Below are positions 1-8,649 of a stretch of 64,000 bases of DNA, in pieces. The translations under genes and the position numbers were made by a program. This stretch comes from Afipia massiliensis (GTDB taxonomy: Bacteria; Pseudomonadota; Alphaproteobacteria; Rhizobiales; Xanthobacteraceae): positions 3,349,501 through 3,413,500 of the forward strand of contig NZ_LBIA02000001.1 in the NCBI RefSeq assembly GCF_001006325.2, in the 5' to 3' direction. The first letter of the stretch is position 1, and each line of letters opens with the position of its first letter. The notes beneath the pieces are model-generated. The model saw only the letters and a program-made list of their open reading frames with translations, was not told where the DNA came from and made no database searches.

Positions 1-1
1 G

Positions 2-670
2 GGGCGGGATCAGGCCAGACTCGATTCCGCAGTGGCGGAACTGGGGCCGAACGGTTTCGGCATCAAAGCCGACGCCACCGATGTCGCGCAGCTGGAAGAT
101 GCAGTGGCGCAGGCGGTGAAAAAATTCGGCAAGCTCGACATCGTGTTTGCCAATGCGGGCATCGCGGGCAACACGCCGGTGGGCGGCACGACGCTGGCGG
201 CGTTCGAGAATGTCATCAAGACAAACCTCACGGCCGTGTTCTTCACGGTGCAGGCTGCCGAGCCGCATCTCAACGAAAATGCGTCGATCATTCTCAACGG
301 CTCGGTGATTTCGGTGCTCGGCAATCCGGGCTACTCGGCTTATGCGGCGACCAAGGCCGGCGTGCGTGCGATGGCGCGCGTGATGGCGTCTGAACTTTCG
401 CCGCGCGGCATCCGCGTCAATGTCGTTGCACCGGGCGGCACGCGCACGCCGATCTGGGGACCGGGCATTGCGACACCGCAGGCGGAGCAGGCGCTTGAGG
501 CGCGTATCTCACGTTCGACACCGCTCGGCCGGATGGGCGAAGCCGATCACATCGCCAAGACCGTGCTGTTCCTCGCATCCGATGATGCGGCGCATGTGCA
601 GGGTCAGGAAATTTTCGTCGATGGCGGATCGACGTCGTCTCCCGCCGGCGCACCGATTTATCGCGGGTAG
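2..670 (+). CDS. SDR-family oxidoreductase, 5' partial
   Basis: The reading frame is open to the left edge, so the start and the N-terminal glycine-rich TGxxxGxG nucleotide-binding turn lie outside the window; 222 residues are visible. They show the rest of a short-chain dehydrogenase/reductase: the NAG motif at visible residues 51-53, a catalytic Ser in NGSV, the catalytic Tyr and Lys in YAATK, and the usual C-terminal end with GQEIFVDGGST. Such enzymes oxidise or reduce a carbonyl or alcohol with NAD(P)H in the cytoplasm. The substrate cannot be told from the sequence. No partner gene follows closely; a hairpin lies just downstream. Confidence 0.93.
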   Translation, partial: GRDQARLDSAVAELGPNGFGIKADATDVAQLEDAVAQAVKKFGKLDIVFANAGIAGNTPVGGTTLAAFENVIKTNLTAVFFTVQAAEPHLNENASIILNGSVISVLGNPGYSAYAATKAGVRAMARVMASELSPRGIRVNVVAPGGTRTPIWGPGIATPQAEQALEARISRSTPLGRMGEADHIAKTVLFLASDDAAHVQGQEIFVDGGSTSSPAGAPIYRG

Positions 671-681
671 TGTTCCGCGCG

Positions 682-719
682 ATTCCGGATGGCCTTCAGC
701 ACATGAGGCCATCCGGAAT
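682..719 (+). terminator. Hairpin after the SDR gene
   Basis: A perfect 13-bp inverted repeat (ATTCCGGATGGCC and its complement, 12-nt loop) begins 12 bases after the SDR stop codon. There is no long T run, so it may be an attenuated terminator or an mRNA 3' stabiliser. Confidence 0.55.
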
Positions 720-805
720 AGTCTCCCGCAGGAACCTGCGCGTTCTCACATGCGTTATCGCCGTGAAGCCCAGAGCCGGGGGCGGATCGAACGGCGGGAC
801 AACGC

Positions 806-1309
806 ATGTTCCAGTTCCTTCAAGTCTTCACGCTGGTTCTTGTCGCGTCCACGCTGTCGTTCTCGCTGGCTCATGTCGGCGAATGGCCGGGAAAATTGCG
901 TTTGAATCGGGACGACTATTTCACCACTCAAACGATTTACTATCCGGGTTTCACGATCGGCGGCATCAGCGAGCCCGTCGCGATCCTCTCCTTGATTGCC
1001 CTTGTCGTTTCAACCCGGTGGCAAAGCCCGGCGTTCGGCTGGCTGCTTGCCGCGCTGGCTTCAATGATCGTGATGCATCTCGTTTTCTGGCTGGTGACGC
1101 AACCGGTCAACAAGATCTGGCTGCGGGACCAGGAGTTGGCGGAGGCCGGTACCGCTTTCTTTAACCAGAAGAAAAAACCGGATCCGGCCAAATCTGTCGA
1201 TTGGACGAAGCTGCGCGACCGATGGGAGTATTCCCACGCCGCCCGGGCGCTGTTCGCACTGCTCGGATTGATCTTTCTCGGGATCGCGATCACATCGCAG
1301 TCCGCCTGA
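806..1309 (+). CDS. DUF1772-like integral membrane protein
   Basis: A 167-residue protein with about four hydrophobic segments (near residues 5-25, 50-66, 74-95 and 145-163) and a soluble stretch around residues 100-140 with a Lys/Pro-rich patch. The pattern resembles the DUF1772 (anthrone oxygenase-like) membrane family, whose role in bacteria is not established. It ends one base before the convergent dprA gene with no room for a separate terminator. The start has only a weak upstream purine tract. The family assignment is from overall look and is moderate. Confidence 0.7.
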   Translation: MFQFLQVFTLVLVASTLSFSLAHVGEWPGKLRLNRDDYFTTQTIYYPGFTIGGISEPVAILSLIALVVSTRWQSPAFGWLLAALASMIVMHLVFWLVTQPVNKIWLRDQELAEAGTAFFNQKKKPDPAKSVDWTKLRDRWEYSHAARALFALLGLIFLGIAITSQSA

Positions 1310-2434
1310 TTACAGCAGCGACACCATCCCGCCGCCGTGACGTTCCAGCCGTCCCGCGAGTTCAAGCTCCAGCAGGACGGTGCGCACCACAGCCGCCGAA
1401 ACATCCGTCATGCGGATCAGATCGTCGATGCCGATCGGCGAGGGACCGAGCAGGCTGACGATGCGCGCGCGGTCGTTGGCCGCAGGCTCGTCGTCCATCG
1501 CCGGGTGCTGATCGGATTCGCTCATCGGCAATTCGACCGGACGCCCCATGATCGGCTGAACTGCGTTGATGACGTCGTCGGCTTCCGTCACCAGCGTCGC
1601 GCCCTGCTTGATGAGATCGTTGGTGCCGGCCGCGCGCGGATCGAGCGGCGACCCCGGTACGGCGAACACCTCGCGGCCCTGCTCGTTGGCGAAGCGTGCG
1701 GTGATGAGCGAGCCCGAGCGGTGCGCGGCTTCCACAATGACGACGCCGAGCGCAACACCCGAGATCAGGCGATTGCGCCGGGGAAAATCCCGTGCGCGCG
1801 GGCCATGGCCGAGCGGCATTTCGGAAATCGCGCCGCTGCCGGATGAAATGATCGCCGCCAGCAGGTCTTCATGCTCGGCCGGATAAATCTTGTCATGTCC
1901 GCCCGCCAGCACGGCGACCGTGCCGGTCTCGAGCGAGACGCGATGCGCGGCCTGATCGATGCCGCGCGCCAGCCCCGAGGCGATGGCAAATCCTGCATTG
2001 CCGAGATCGCGCGCGATGATTTGCGCGAATTTCAGTCCCGCGCCGGACGCGTTGCGCGAACCGACGATGCCGATCATCGGCTGGGTCTGGACGTTCAGGA
2101 CCCCGCGCACGCCGAGCAGCGGCGGAGAGTCGTCGATAAGCGCGAGGCGCGGCGGATAGCCGTATTCACCCGGCGCGAGCAGGGCGACGCCGATCCGCCG
2201 GCTATTGTCGATCTCGCGCTCCGCCTCGGCCTGCGTGCAGATGCGGCCAACCCTGGACGCGCCGCCGCGCTGCGCCAGACCGGGCAGGCGGTCGAGTGCC
2301 GCGCGTGCACTGCCGAAATGATTGACGAGAGAGCGGAAGGTGCGCGGCCCGACATTGTCGGAACGGATCAGCCGCAGCCAGTCGATGCGCTGCGCGTCGG
2401 TCAGTCTGGTCGTGGCTGGAGTCTTGATGTCCAC
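1310..2434 (-). CDS. dprA: DNA-processing protein DprA
   Basis: DprA binds incoming single-stranded DNA in the cytoplasm and loads RecA during natural transformation; many non-competent bacteria also keep it. The 374-residue product has an N-terminal helical region, then the Rossmann-like DprA/Smf core with [33 protein letters not shown] and [13 protein letters not shown], and a C-terminal winged-helix-like segment (about residues 315-374). I chose the GTG at 2434 because a purine-rich GGGGGCC lies just upstream and the reading before it is low-complexity Arg-rich shadow of plsY. It lies downstream of plsY in a leftward run with pyrB and the pyrC-like gene. Confidence 0.92.
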   Translation of the reverse strand: MDIKTPATTRLTDAQRIDWLRLIRSDNVGPRTFRSLVNHFGSARAALDRLPGLAQRGGASRVGRICTQAEAEREIDNSRRIGVALLAPGEYGYPPRLALIDDSPPLLGVRGVLNVQTQPMIGIVGSRNASGAGLKFAQIIARDLGNAGFAIASGLARGIDQAAHRVSLETGTVAVLAGGHDKIYPAEHEDLLAAIISSGSGAISEMPLGHGPRARDFPRRNRLISGVALGVVIVEAAHRSGSLITARFANEQGREVFAVPGSPLDPRAAGTNDLIKQGATLVTEADDVINAVQPIMGRPVELPMSESDQHPAMDDEPAANDRARIVSLLGPSPIGIDDLIRMTDVSAAVVRTVLLELELAGRLERHGGGMVSLL

Positions 2435-2499
2435 GCGGCCCCCGTGGACAGGGAGTGTGGGGCAAGTTCGCGCGGACGACAATCGTGGCGAAAGGGATT

Positions 2500-3090
2500 T
2501 TAGCCCTTCTTCCCAATCTTGCCCTCGGTGCCGTTCATCAGCCGCGTGATGTTGGCGCGGTGCATGATCCACAGCACGGCGGTCAATCCCGCGAACACGG
2601 CGGCGAGCGCGGTGTGCTGAGACCAGAGCAACATCACCGGCACCACAACACTGGCGACGAGAGCCGCCAGCGACGAGTAGCGGAAGATCAGCGCCACCGC
2701 GATCCAGATCGCGCAGAACGCCAGTGCGGCAGGCCAGAACAGGCCAAGCAGGATGCCGATGTAGGTGGCGACGCCTTTGCCGCCCTTGAACTTGAGCCAC
2801 ACCGGAAAAAGATGCCCGACGAATGCGCCGACGCCGGCGGCAATCGCGGCGTCAGGCCCGCCGAAATATCCGGCGGCGATCACCGCAACAGTGCCCTTCA
2901 GCATGTCACCGATCAGCGTCGCGGCTGCGAGGCCCTTGTTGCCGGTGCGCAGCACATTGGTTGCGCCGATGTTGCCGGAGCCGATCGAGCGCAGGTCCTG
3001 CGTTCCGGCGAGCTTGGTGAGGATCAGGCCGAAGGGGATCGAGCCGCACAGATAGCCGAAGGCCAGCGCCAGCAGGAAAGTGCCGATCAT
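2500..3090 (-). CDS. plsY: Glycerol-3-phosphate acyltransferase PlsY
   Basis: PlsY is the inner-membrane enzyme that moves an acyl group from acyl-phosphate to glycerol-3-phosphate, the first step of phospholipid synthesis; its acyl-phosphate comes from PlsX, whose gene starts at 63322 in this window. The 196-residue product has about five membrane spans and the family signatures CGSIPFG near the N-terminus, [12 protein letters not shown], and [18 protein letters not shown]. Length is normal. A GAGG tract sits before the ATG. It lies 50 bases downstream of the pyrC-like gene and is probably co-transcribed with it. Confidence 0.96.
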   Translation of the reverse strand: MIGTFLLALAFGYLCGSIPFGLILTKLAGTQDLRSIGSGNIGATNVLRTGNKGLAAATLIGDMLKGTVAVIAAGYFGGPDAAIAAGVGAFVGHLFPVWLKFKGGKGVATYIGILLGLFWPAALAFCAIWIAVALIFRYSSLAALVASVVVPVMLLWSQHTALAAVFAGLTAVLWIMHRANITRLMNGTEGKIGKKG

Positions 3091-3140
3091 GTTGCCTCAT
3101 TTCTCTTCTTCAACGACATGAGCGGACGCGCAAGCCGCGC

Positions 3141-4442
3141 TCACACATGCTCGTAAACGGTGCGGCCGTCGACAATGGTGCGTGCGACGCGGCCGCTGAA
3201 GCGCGCTTCGTCGAACGGCGTATTCTTGCACTGGGATTTCAAATCCGCCGGATCCAGCACCCATGGCGTATCGAGATCGATCACGATCACATCGGCGGGC
3301 GAACCCGGACGCAGCGAGCCGCCGGGCAGGCCCAGCAATTCGGCGGGGCGGGTGGACATGGCGCGGATCAGCGTCTTCAGCTCAACTTCGCCGGAATGAA
3401 CGAGGCGCAAGCCTGCCGACAGCATGGTCTCGAGGCCGATCGCACCGTGGGCTGCTTCCGCGAACGGCAGGCGTTTTACCTCGACGTCCTGCGGGTTGTG
3501 GTCCGACATGATGACATCGATCAGGCCCGAGGCGAGCGCTGCGACCAGCGCGGCGCGATCCTGTTCGGTGCGCAGCGGCGGCGACAACTTCAGGAAGGTA
3601 CGGTAGGGGCCGATGTCGTTTTCGTTCAGTGTGATGTGGTTGATCGAGGCTGAGGCGCTGACGCCGAGACCGGCATCCTTGGCGCGTTTGAGAACGTCGA
3701 GGGAGTCCGTGCAGGTCAGCGAGGCCGCGTGATAACGTCCGCCGGTCAGCGCCACGAGACGCATGTCGCGCTCCAGCACCACGGCTTCCGACGCATTGGG
3801 AATTCCAAACAGGCCGAGCCGCGAGGCGAATTCGCCTTCGTTCATCACGCCTTCACCGACAAGGTTCGGATCTTCGGTGTGATGGACGATCAGCGCGTCG
3901 AAATCGCGGGCGTAGGTCAGCGCGCGGCGCATCACCAGCGCATTCATCACGCTCTTGTCGCCATCGGTGAACGCGACCGCGCCTGCCGCCTTGAGCAGGC
4001 CGATCTCGGTCATTTCCTCGCCCTTCATGCCCTTGGTCAGCGCGGCCATGGGATGGATGTTGACGATGGCGGTGTCGCGGGCACGGCGCAGGATGAAATC
4101 CACCGTCGCGGAATTGTCGATCACCGGTTTGGTGTCGGGCTGGCAGACAATGGTGGTGATGCCGCCCGCTGCCGCAGCGAGGCTCGCGGACGCAAAGGTC
4201 TCGCGATGGCCGGCGCCCGGTTCGCCGACGAAGGCCCGCATGTCCACGAGGCCGGGGGCCACAACCTTGCCGGCGCAATTAATAATGTCTGTGCCTTCGG
4301 GCACGCCGGCAGCACCGATACCGCGCCGCGCGTCGCGGATGGTGCCGTCGGCGATCAGCACGTCGCCGGGACCGTCGAGATCGCGCGAGGGATCGATCAG
4401 GCGGGCGTTGGCGAGCAGGATGGGGCGGCGATCTGTGCGCAT
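3141..4442 (-). CDS. pyrC: Dihydroorotase-family protein lacking the catalytic HxH (PyrC')
   Basis: A 433-residue amidohydrolase-fold protein of the type I dihydroorotase family, encoded directly after pyrB. Active members carry D-x-H-x-H-x-R for two metal ligands and substrate binding. Here the aligned stretch at residues 67-75 reads D-M-R-A-F-V-G-E-P, so both His and the Arg are gone, while the later HHTEDP and SDHNP regions are partly kept. By analogy with Pseudomonas PyrC', it is probably a non-catalytic partner that stabilises aspartate transcarbamoylase; that role is inferred. The start is ATG 4442; a GTG at 4451 overlapping the pyrB stop is an alternative. Confidence 0.93.
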   Translation of the reverse strand: MRTDRRPILLANARLIDPSRDLDGPGDVLIADGTIRDARRGIGAAGVPEGTDIINCAGKVVAPGLVDMRAFVGEPGAGHRETFASASLAAAAGGITTIVCQPDTKPVIDNSATVDFILRRARDTAIVNIHPMAALTKGMKGEEMTEIGLLKAAGAVAFTDGDKSVMNALVMRRALTYARDFDALIVHHTEDPNLVGEGVMNEGEFASRLGLFGIPNASEAVVLERDMRLVALTGGRYHAASLTCTDSLDVLKRAKDAGLGVSASASINHITLNENDIGPYRTFLKLSPPLRTEQDRAALVAALASGLIDVIMSDHNPQDVEVKRLPFAEAAHGAIGLETMLSAGLRLVHSGEVELKTLIRAMSTRPAELLGLPGGSLRPGSPADVIVIDLDTPWVLDPADLKSQCKNTPFDEARFSGRVARTIVDGRTVYEHV

Positions 4443-4447
4443 GTGCT

Positions 4448-5401
4448 TCACGCGTTGGGCAGGTTGCGGGCGAGCGCTTCAAGCACCGCCATGCGCACCG
4501 CCACACCCATTTCGACCTGTTCGCGGATCAGCGACTGCGCGCCGTCCGCCACGATGGAGTCGATCTCGACGCCTCTGTTCATCGGCCCCGGATGCATCAC
4601 CAGCGCTTCGGGCTTGGCATAACCGAGCTTCTTCTGGTCGAGGCCGTAGTAGTGAAAGTATTCCGAACTCGACGGCACGAACGAGCCGTTCATGCGCTCG
4701 CGTTGCAGCCGCAGCATCATGACAATGTCCGCGCCTTCGAGACCCTCGCGCATGTCGCGCGCAACCTCGACGCCCATGCGCTCGATGCCGGGCGGCAGCA
4801 GGGTCGAGGGCGCAACCACGCGCACGCGCGCGCCCATGGCGTTCAGCAGGATGATGTTGGAGCGTGCAACCCGCGAGTGCAGCACGTCGCCGCAGATTGC
4901 CACCAGCAGGCCCTCGATGTGGCCCTTGTTGCGGCGGATGGTGAGCGCGTCGAGCAGCGCTTGCGTCGGGTGTTCATGCGCGCCGTCGCCGGCATTGATG
5001 ACCGAACCGTCGACTTTCTGGGCGAGCAGTTCCACCGCGCCGGACGCATGATGGCGCACCACCAGAATGTCCGGGTGCATGGCGTTGAGCGTGACGGCGG
5101 TGTCCATCAGCGTCTCGCCCTTGCGGATCGAGGAGGACGACACCGACATGTTCATGACGTCGGCGCCCAGCCGTTTGCCCGCAATCTCGAACGAAGATTG
5201 CGTGCGCGTGGAGGCTTCGAAGAACAGATTGACCTGGGTGCGGCCGCGCAGATTGGTGCGCTTCTTGTCCACCTGCCGGTTCAGTTCAACGAACTCTTCG
5301 GACAGGTCCAGAAGGCCGCTGATGTCGGCCGCGGAAAGGCCCTCGATACCCAGCAAATGCCGGTGTCCGAGGACAAAACTCGATTTCGATGCAGTTGTCA
5401 T
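4448..5401 (-). CDS. pyrB: Aspartate carbamoyltransferase catalytic chain PyrB
   Basis: PyrB condenses carbamoyl phosphate with aspartate, the committed step of pyrimidine synthesis, in the cytoplasm. The 317-residue product carries the carbamoyl-phosphate motif [13 protein letters not shown], then [21 protein letters not shown], and the aspartate-domain [13 protein letters not shown] placed the start at ATG 5401 (MTTASKSSF), the usual N-terminus for the family, rather than at an earlier in-frame codon at 5440. There is no pyrI nearby. The next gene encodes a PyrC-like protein without catalytic histidines, which fits the dodecameric ATCase/pseudo-DHOase arrangement known in other bacteria. 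Confidence 0.97.
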   Translation of the reverse strand: MTTASKSSFVLGHRHLLGIEGLSAADISGLLDLSEEFVELNRQVDKKRTNLRGRTQVNLFFEASTRTQSSFEIAGKRLGADVMNMSVSSSSIRKGETLMDTAVTLNAMHPDILVVRHHASGAVELLAQKVDGSVINAGDGAHEHPTQALLDALTIRRNKGHIEGLLVAICGDVLHSRVARSNIILLNAMGARVRVVAPSTLLPPGIERMGVEVARDMREGLEGADIVMMLRLQRERMNGSFVPSSSEYFHYYGLDQKKLGYAKPEALVMHPGPMNRGVEIDSIVADGAQSLIREQVEMGVAVRMAVLEALARNLPNA

Positions 5402-5539
5402 TAAAGCAAGAGCTATAGGCAGACTTGCCCGGGTGAGCAAGGTGGATTCGGCGGTTGCGGAGTTTTCCCCCGCTCATGTCCGGGCAGGGTAAATGCTTCA
5501 GTTTTGGGACAAATCTGAGGGTGTCGCGATCCCTCCATT

Positions 5540-5622
5540 GTCATGCCCGGCTTTATGCCGGGCATCCACGTCTTTAGGATGTAACCAAGTCGTGGATGGC
5601 CGGAACAAGTCCGGCCATGACG
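5540..5622. repeat. Palindromic intergenic repeat, family B copy 1
   Basis: The element starts with GTCATGCCCGGC..GCCGGGCATCCACG, and ends with CGTGGATGGCCGG..CCGGCCATGACG, so it forms a long imperfect hairpin with two nested arms. A second copy in opposite orientation lies at 22965-23054. It fills the gap between pyrB and the dipeptidase gene and ends 20 bases before that gene's start. Confidence 0.85.
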
Positions 5623-5642
5623 AAAACCCCGAATGTGGAACA

Positions 5643-6407
5643 ATGAAACGCGCCCTCGCAGCAGTATTGGCAGCAGGAGGCATGCTCGCTGCTTTCGCCC
5701 ACGTCGCGCTTGCGCTCGCCCAGCCGCTGCCCGCCGGTTTCGTCTATCTGCGCGACATCGATCCGACCATCCTTCAGGACATGCGTTACGCCGCGGCGAA
5801 CAATTTCGTCGGCCGCGTGCTGGCGGGTTATGAGGCGGGGGAGTGCATCGTCACCCGCGCCGTCGGTGCCGCGCTGAAGCGGGTGCAGCAGGATCTGAAG
5901 CCTCGAGGTCTGTCGTTGAAGATGTACGACTGCTACCGCCCGCAGCGCGCGGTCGACGATATGTATGCCTGGGCGCAGGATGGCCGCGAGACTGAGGCGC
6001 AGCGGCGCTACAATCCGAAGATGCGCAAGGAAGATCTGTTCCGGCGCGGTTACATCGCAAGGCATTCCGGCCATTCGACCGGCAAGGCGGTGGATCTCAC
6101 GCTGGTGCAATTGCCTGTATCAAAGGTCGCGCCGTTCGATCCGACAGCAGCCTATGCTGATTGCACCGGGCCGCAAAGTCTGCGCGCGCCGGACGCGAGT
6201 GTCGATATGGGCACCGGCTATGATTGCTCGGACGAGAAGGCGCATACCGGATCAAAGGCGATCACACCGCAGCAGCGCACATGGCGCGAGACGCTGGTGA
6301 GCGCGATGGCGAAGCAGGGGTTCGTGAATTTCCGGCTGGAGTGGTGGCACTTTTCGCTGCCGGGGCCGGGCAATGCAGCGTTCGATTTCCCGGTGGCGAA
6401 GCGATAA
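5643..6407 (+). CDS. M15D-family D-Ala-D-Ala dipeptidase (VanX/DdpX-like), exported
   Basis: A 254-residue zinc peptidase expected to cleave D-alanyl-D-alanine in the periplasm, recycling peptidoglycan fragments. The N-terminal 27 residues form a signal peptide (MKRALAAVLAAGG followed by a hydrophobic run to ALA-Q). Seen: RYAAANNFVGR, the metal motif HSTGKAVDLT (His and Asp ligands, about residues 142-150), and the C-terminal EWWHF with the third ligand. Chromosomal VanX homologues rarely mean glycopeptide resistance in Gram-negative bacteria. I used the ATG at 5643; the upstream reading runs through a palindromic repeat and is not coding. Confidence 0.9.
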   Translation: MKRALAAVLAAGGMLAAFAHVALALAQPLPAGFVYLRDIDPTILQDMRYAAANNFVGRVLAGYEAGECIVTRAVGAALKRVQQDLKPRGLSLKMYDCYRPQRAVDDMYAWAQDGRETEAQRRYNPKMRKEDLFRRGYIARHSGHSTGKAVDLTLVQLPVSKVAPFDPTAAYADCTGPQSLRAPDASVDMGTGYDCSDEKAHTGSKAITPQQRTWRETLVSAMAKQGFVNFRLEWWHFSLPGPGNAAFDFPVAKR

Positions 6408-6501
6408 TTGCGGCGCGCGTGGGGTTGAATTTTGGCGGCTCAATCATAGCTTTGCCGAAGAGGCGCGCGACCCAGTGCGCCTGACTTGGAAAGGCCTCGT
6501 C

Positions 6502-6783
6502 ATGAGCAGAGGCGGTATTACAGTCACGGCGATTCTTCTCGCCATCCTTGTGGCGACGATCTGGTGGGCATGGCAGGGTTGGACCGCACACGCCGACGTG
6601 CAGATGTCGATCCACGGCTATATCGCGTTGGGACTGGGAGTTTTCTTCTCGCTTCTCATTGGGTTCGGTTTGATGGCGCTGACTTTCTACTCAAGCCGTC
6701 GGGGTTATGATGACCTTCCGCAGGCCAAGGACAAGCCGGAACCGCCCGTCGGCGAAGATCAGGCCACACGCAACATTTCCTAA
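6502..6783 (+). CDS. Small two-span membrane protein, unknown function
   Basis: A 93-residue protein with two clear hydrophobic segments (about residues 6-26 and 38-60), the first ending in a Trp-rich stretch, and a charged C-terminal tail rich in Asp, Glu, Pro and Lys. I do not recognise a named family with certainty. The ATG at 6502 is chosen because the upstream in-frame reading overlaps the end of the preceding gene in another frame and lacks hydrophobic character. It stands between the dipeptidase gene and the acyl-CoA dehydrogenase gene with about 60-100 bases on each side. Confidence 0.7.
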   Translation: MSRGGITVTAILLAILVATIWWAWQGWTAHADVQMSIHGYIALGLGVFFSLLIGFGLMALTFYSSRRGYDDLPQAKDKPEPPVGEDQATRNIS

Positions 6784-6845
6784 CGGTGACGTGAAACGCG
6801 CCGCGTTCCGGTATAGCCTGTCGTCCTCAATTCCGGGAACGACTC

Positions 6846-8495
6846 ATGGCGCAATCACCTTTGTCCGCAACGACCGACGTATTCAACCAGTCGCCTCCGT
6901 TTGAGGATGTCGATCTGTTCTCCCTCGACCGCCCGCTTGCGGAGGCCGTGACGGCCAATGGCGGGGAGGCGGCAACAACGGAGCTTGCCGACTTCGGCCG
7001 GCATTGGGGCTCGGCGACGATGGCGCAGCGCGGGCGCGTCGCCAACGAAAACACGCCGAAGCTGAAGACCTTCGATGCGCGCGGCTTTCGCCGCGACGAG
7101 GTCGAATTTCATCCGGCCTATCATGAACTGATGGCGCACAGCGCCAACGCCGGCATCCACAATTCGACATGGAATGAAAAGGGCGAGGCGGCAGGCGGCG
7201 CGTCCGAAGTCGTGCGCGGCGCAAAGTTCTTCATCGCGGCGCAGGTCGAGACCGGGCACCTGTGCCCGATCACCATGACGCGCGCCGCAGTCGGTGCGCT
7301 GTCGGTCGATCCTGCATTGCGCGCGAAGGTGATGCCGGTGCTCGGCACGCGCTCTTACGATCCGGCCTTCGCACCGTGGTGGACCAAGCGCGGCATGACC
7401 ATGGGCATGGGCATGACCGAGAAGCAGGGCGGCACCGATGTGCGCGCCAACATCACGCGCGCGGTGCGTGACGGCGACGCCTACCGCATCACCGGACACA
7501 AGTGGTTCATGTCTGCGCCGATGTGCGACGCGTTCCTCGTGCTCGCGCAGGCGGAAGGCGGACTGACCTGTTTCTTCATGCCGCGCTTCGCGCCGGACGG
7601 CTCGGTCAATGGCATTCACTTCCAGCGCCTGAAGGACAAGCTCGGCAACCGCTCCAACGCGTCATCGGAAGTGGTGTTCGAGAACGCTTATGCGCTGCGG
7701 CTCGGCGAAGAGGGACGCGGCGTGCCGACGATCATCCAGATGGTTTCGTTGACCCGGCAGGATTGTTCGCTGGCATCCGCAGGCCTGATGCGTTCGGGGC
7801 TCGCGCATGCGCTCCATCACGCGCGTCATCGCAGCGTGTTCCAGAAACATCTCGCGGATCAGCCGCTGATGCGCAGCGTGCTCGCCGACATGGCGCTGCA
7901 TGTCGAAGCGTCGACCGCGCTGGTGATGCGGCTGTGCCGATCGTTCGATCGCGCGCCCACCGACAAGGCGGAGGCGGCGTATATGCGGCTGCTGACGCCG
8001 GTGGTGAAATACTGGACCTGCAAGAGCGCGCCGGGATTTCTCTACGAGGCGATGGAGTGCCTTGGTGGCAACGGTTACGTCGAGGAGGGTATTCTCGCAC
8101 GGCATTACCGGGAATCGCCGGTCAATGCGATCTGGGAAGGCTCCGGCAATGTGATGTGCCTCGATGTGCTGCGCGCGCTGTCGCGCGAGGCGGACGCGGC
8201 GGCCGACGTACTGCGCGGCCTTGTCGAACAGACCAAGGGACTGCCGGGTGTGGTCGAGGCGGTCGGCTTCATCGCGAAGTCGTTTCGCCGGCCCGACGCC
8301 GAGCGCGTCGCGCGGTTGGCGGTGGAGAAGCTCGCGCTGGTCGCAGCCGCCGCCGCGCTCAACGAAGTCTCGCCGAAGCACGCTGAACTGTTCGCGGCGA
8401 CGCGGCTCGACGCCGATCACGGCGCTCTCTACGGCTCGGTCGATCTTGCCAATGATGACATTGGCGGTCTGCTGGACCGTGCCCTGCCGGCGTGA
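6846..8495 (+). CDS. AidB-like acyl-CoA dehydrogenase family protein
   Basis: A 549-residue flavoprotein of the acyl-CoA dehydrogenase superfamily, closest in length and N-terminus to AidB of the adaptive response to alkylation damage (E. coli AidB is about 540 residues). Seen: HPAYHELM near residue 95, the FAD-binding middle domain with MGMTEKQGGTDVRANIT, TGHKWFMSAPMCDAF, and the C-terminal helical domain with ECLGGNGYVEEG and NAIWEGSGNVMCLDVLRA. AidB binds DNA and FAD, and its true substrate is unsettled. There is no ada or alkB neighbour here, so a fatty or branched acyl-CoA role is also possible. Confidence 0.92.
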   Translation: MAQSPLSATTDVFNQSPPFEDVDLFSLDRPLAEAVTANGGEAATTELADFGRHWGSATMAQRGRVANENTPKLKTFDARGFRRDEVEFHPAYHELMAHSANAGIHNSTWNEKGEAAGGASEVVRGAKFFIAAQVETGHLCPITMTRAAVGALSVDPALRAKVMPVLGTRSYDPAFAPWWTKRGMTMGMGMTEKQGGTDVRANITRAVRDGDAYRITGHKWFMSAPMCDAFLVLAQAEGGLTCFFMPRFAPDGSVNGIHFQRLKDKLGNRSNASSEVVFENAYALRLGEEGRGVPTIIQMVSLTRQDCSLASAGLMRSGLAHALHHARHRSVFQKHLADQPLMRSVLADMALHVEASTALVMRLCRSFDRAPTDKAEAAYMRLLTPVVKYWTCKSAPGFLYEAMECLGGNGYVEEGILARHYRESPVNAIWEGSGNVMCLDVLRALSREADAAADVLRGLVEQTKGLPGVVEAVGFIAKSFRRPDAERVARLAVEKLALVAAAAALNEVSPKHAELFAATRLDADHGALYGSVDLANDDIGGLLDRALPA

Positions 8496-8501
8496 AGAGT
8501 T

Positions 8502-8583
8502 CCGTCATTGCGAGGAGTTTGCGACGAAGCAATCCAGTTCTTCCTTGTGGCTCTGGATTGCTTCGCTTCGCTCGCAATGACGG
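8502..8583. repeat. Palindromic intergenic repeat, family A copy 1
   Basis: The element begins CCGTCATTGCGAGGAG and closes with GCTCGCAATGACGG; inner arms are GAAGCAATCCAG and CTGGATTGCTTC. It starts seven bases after the AidB-like stop codon, where it may also act as a 3' hairpin. An inverted copy lies at 43959-44034. Confidence 0.88.
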
Positions 8584-8649
8584 AATGGATCTTTAATGAC
8601 TGCACTTAAGAAACGGTCCTGAGACGACCAATAAGCTGGAGATCAGACC

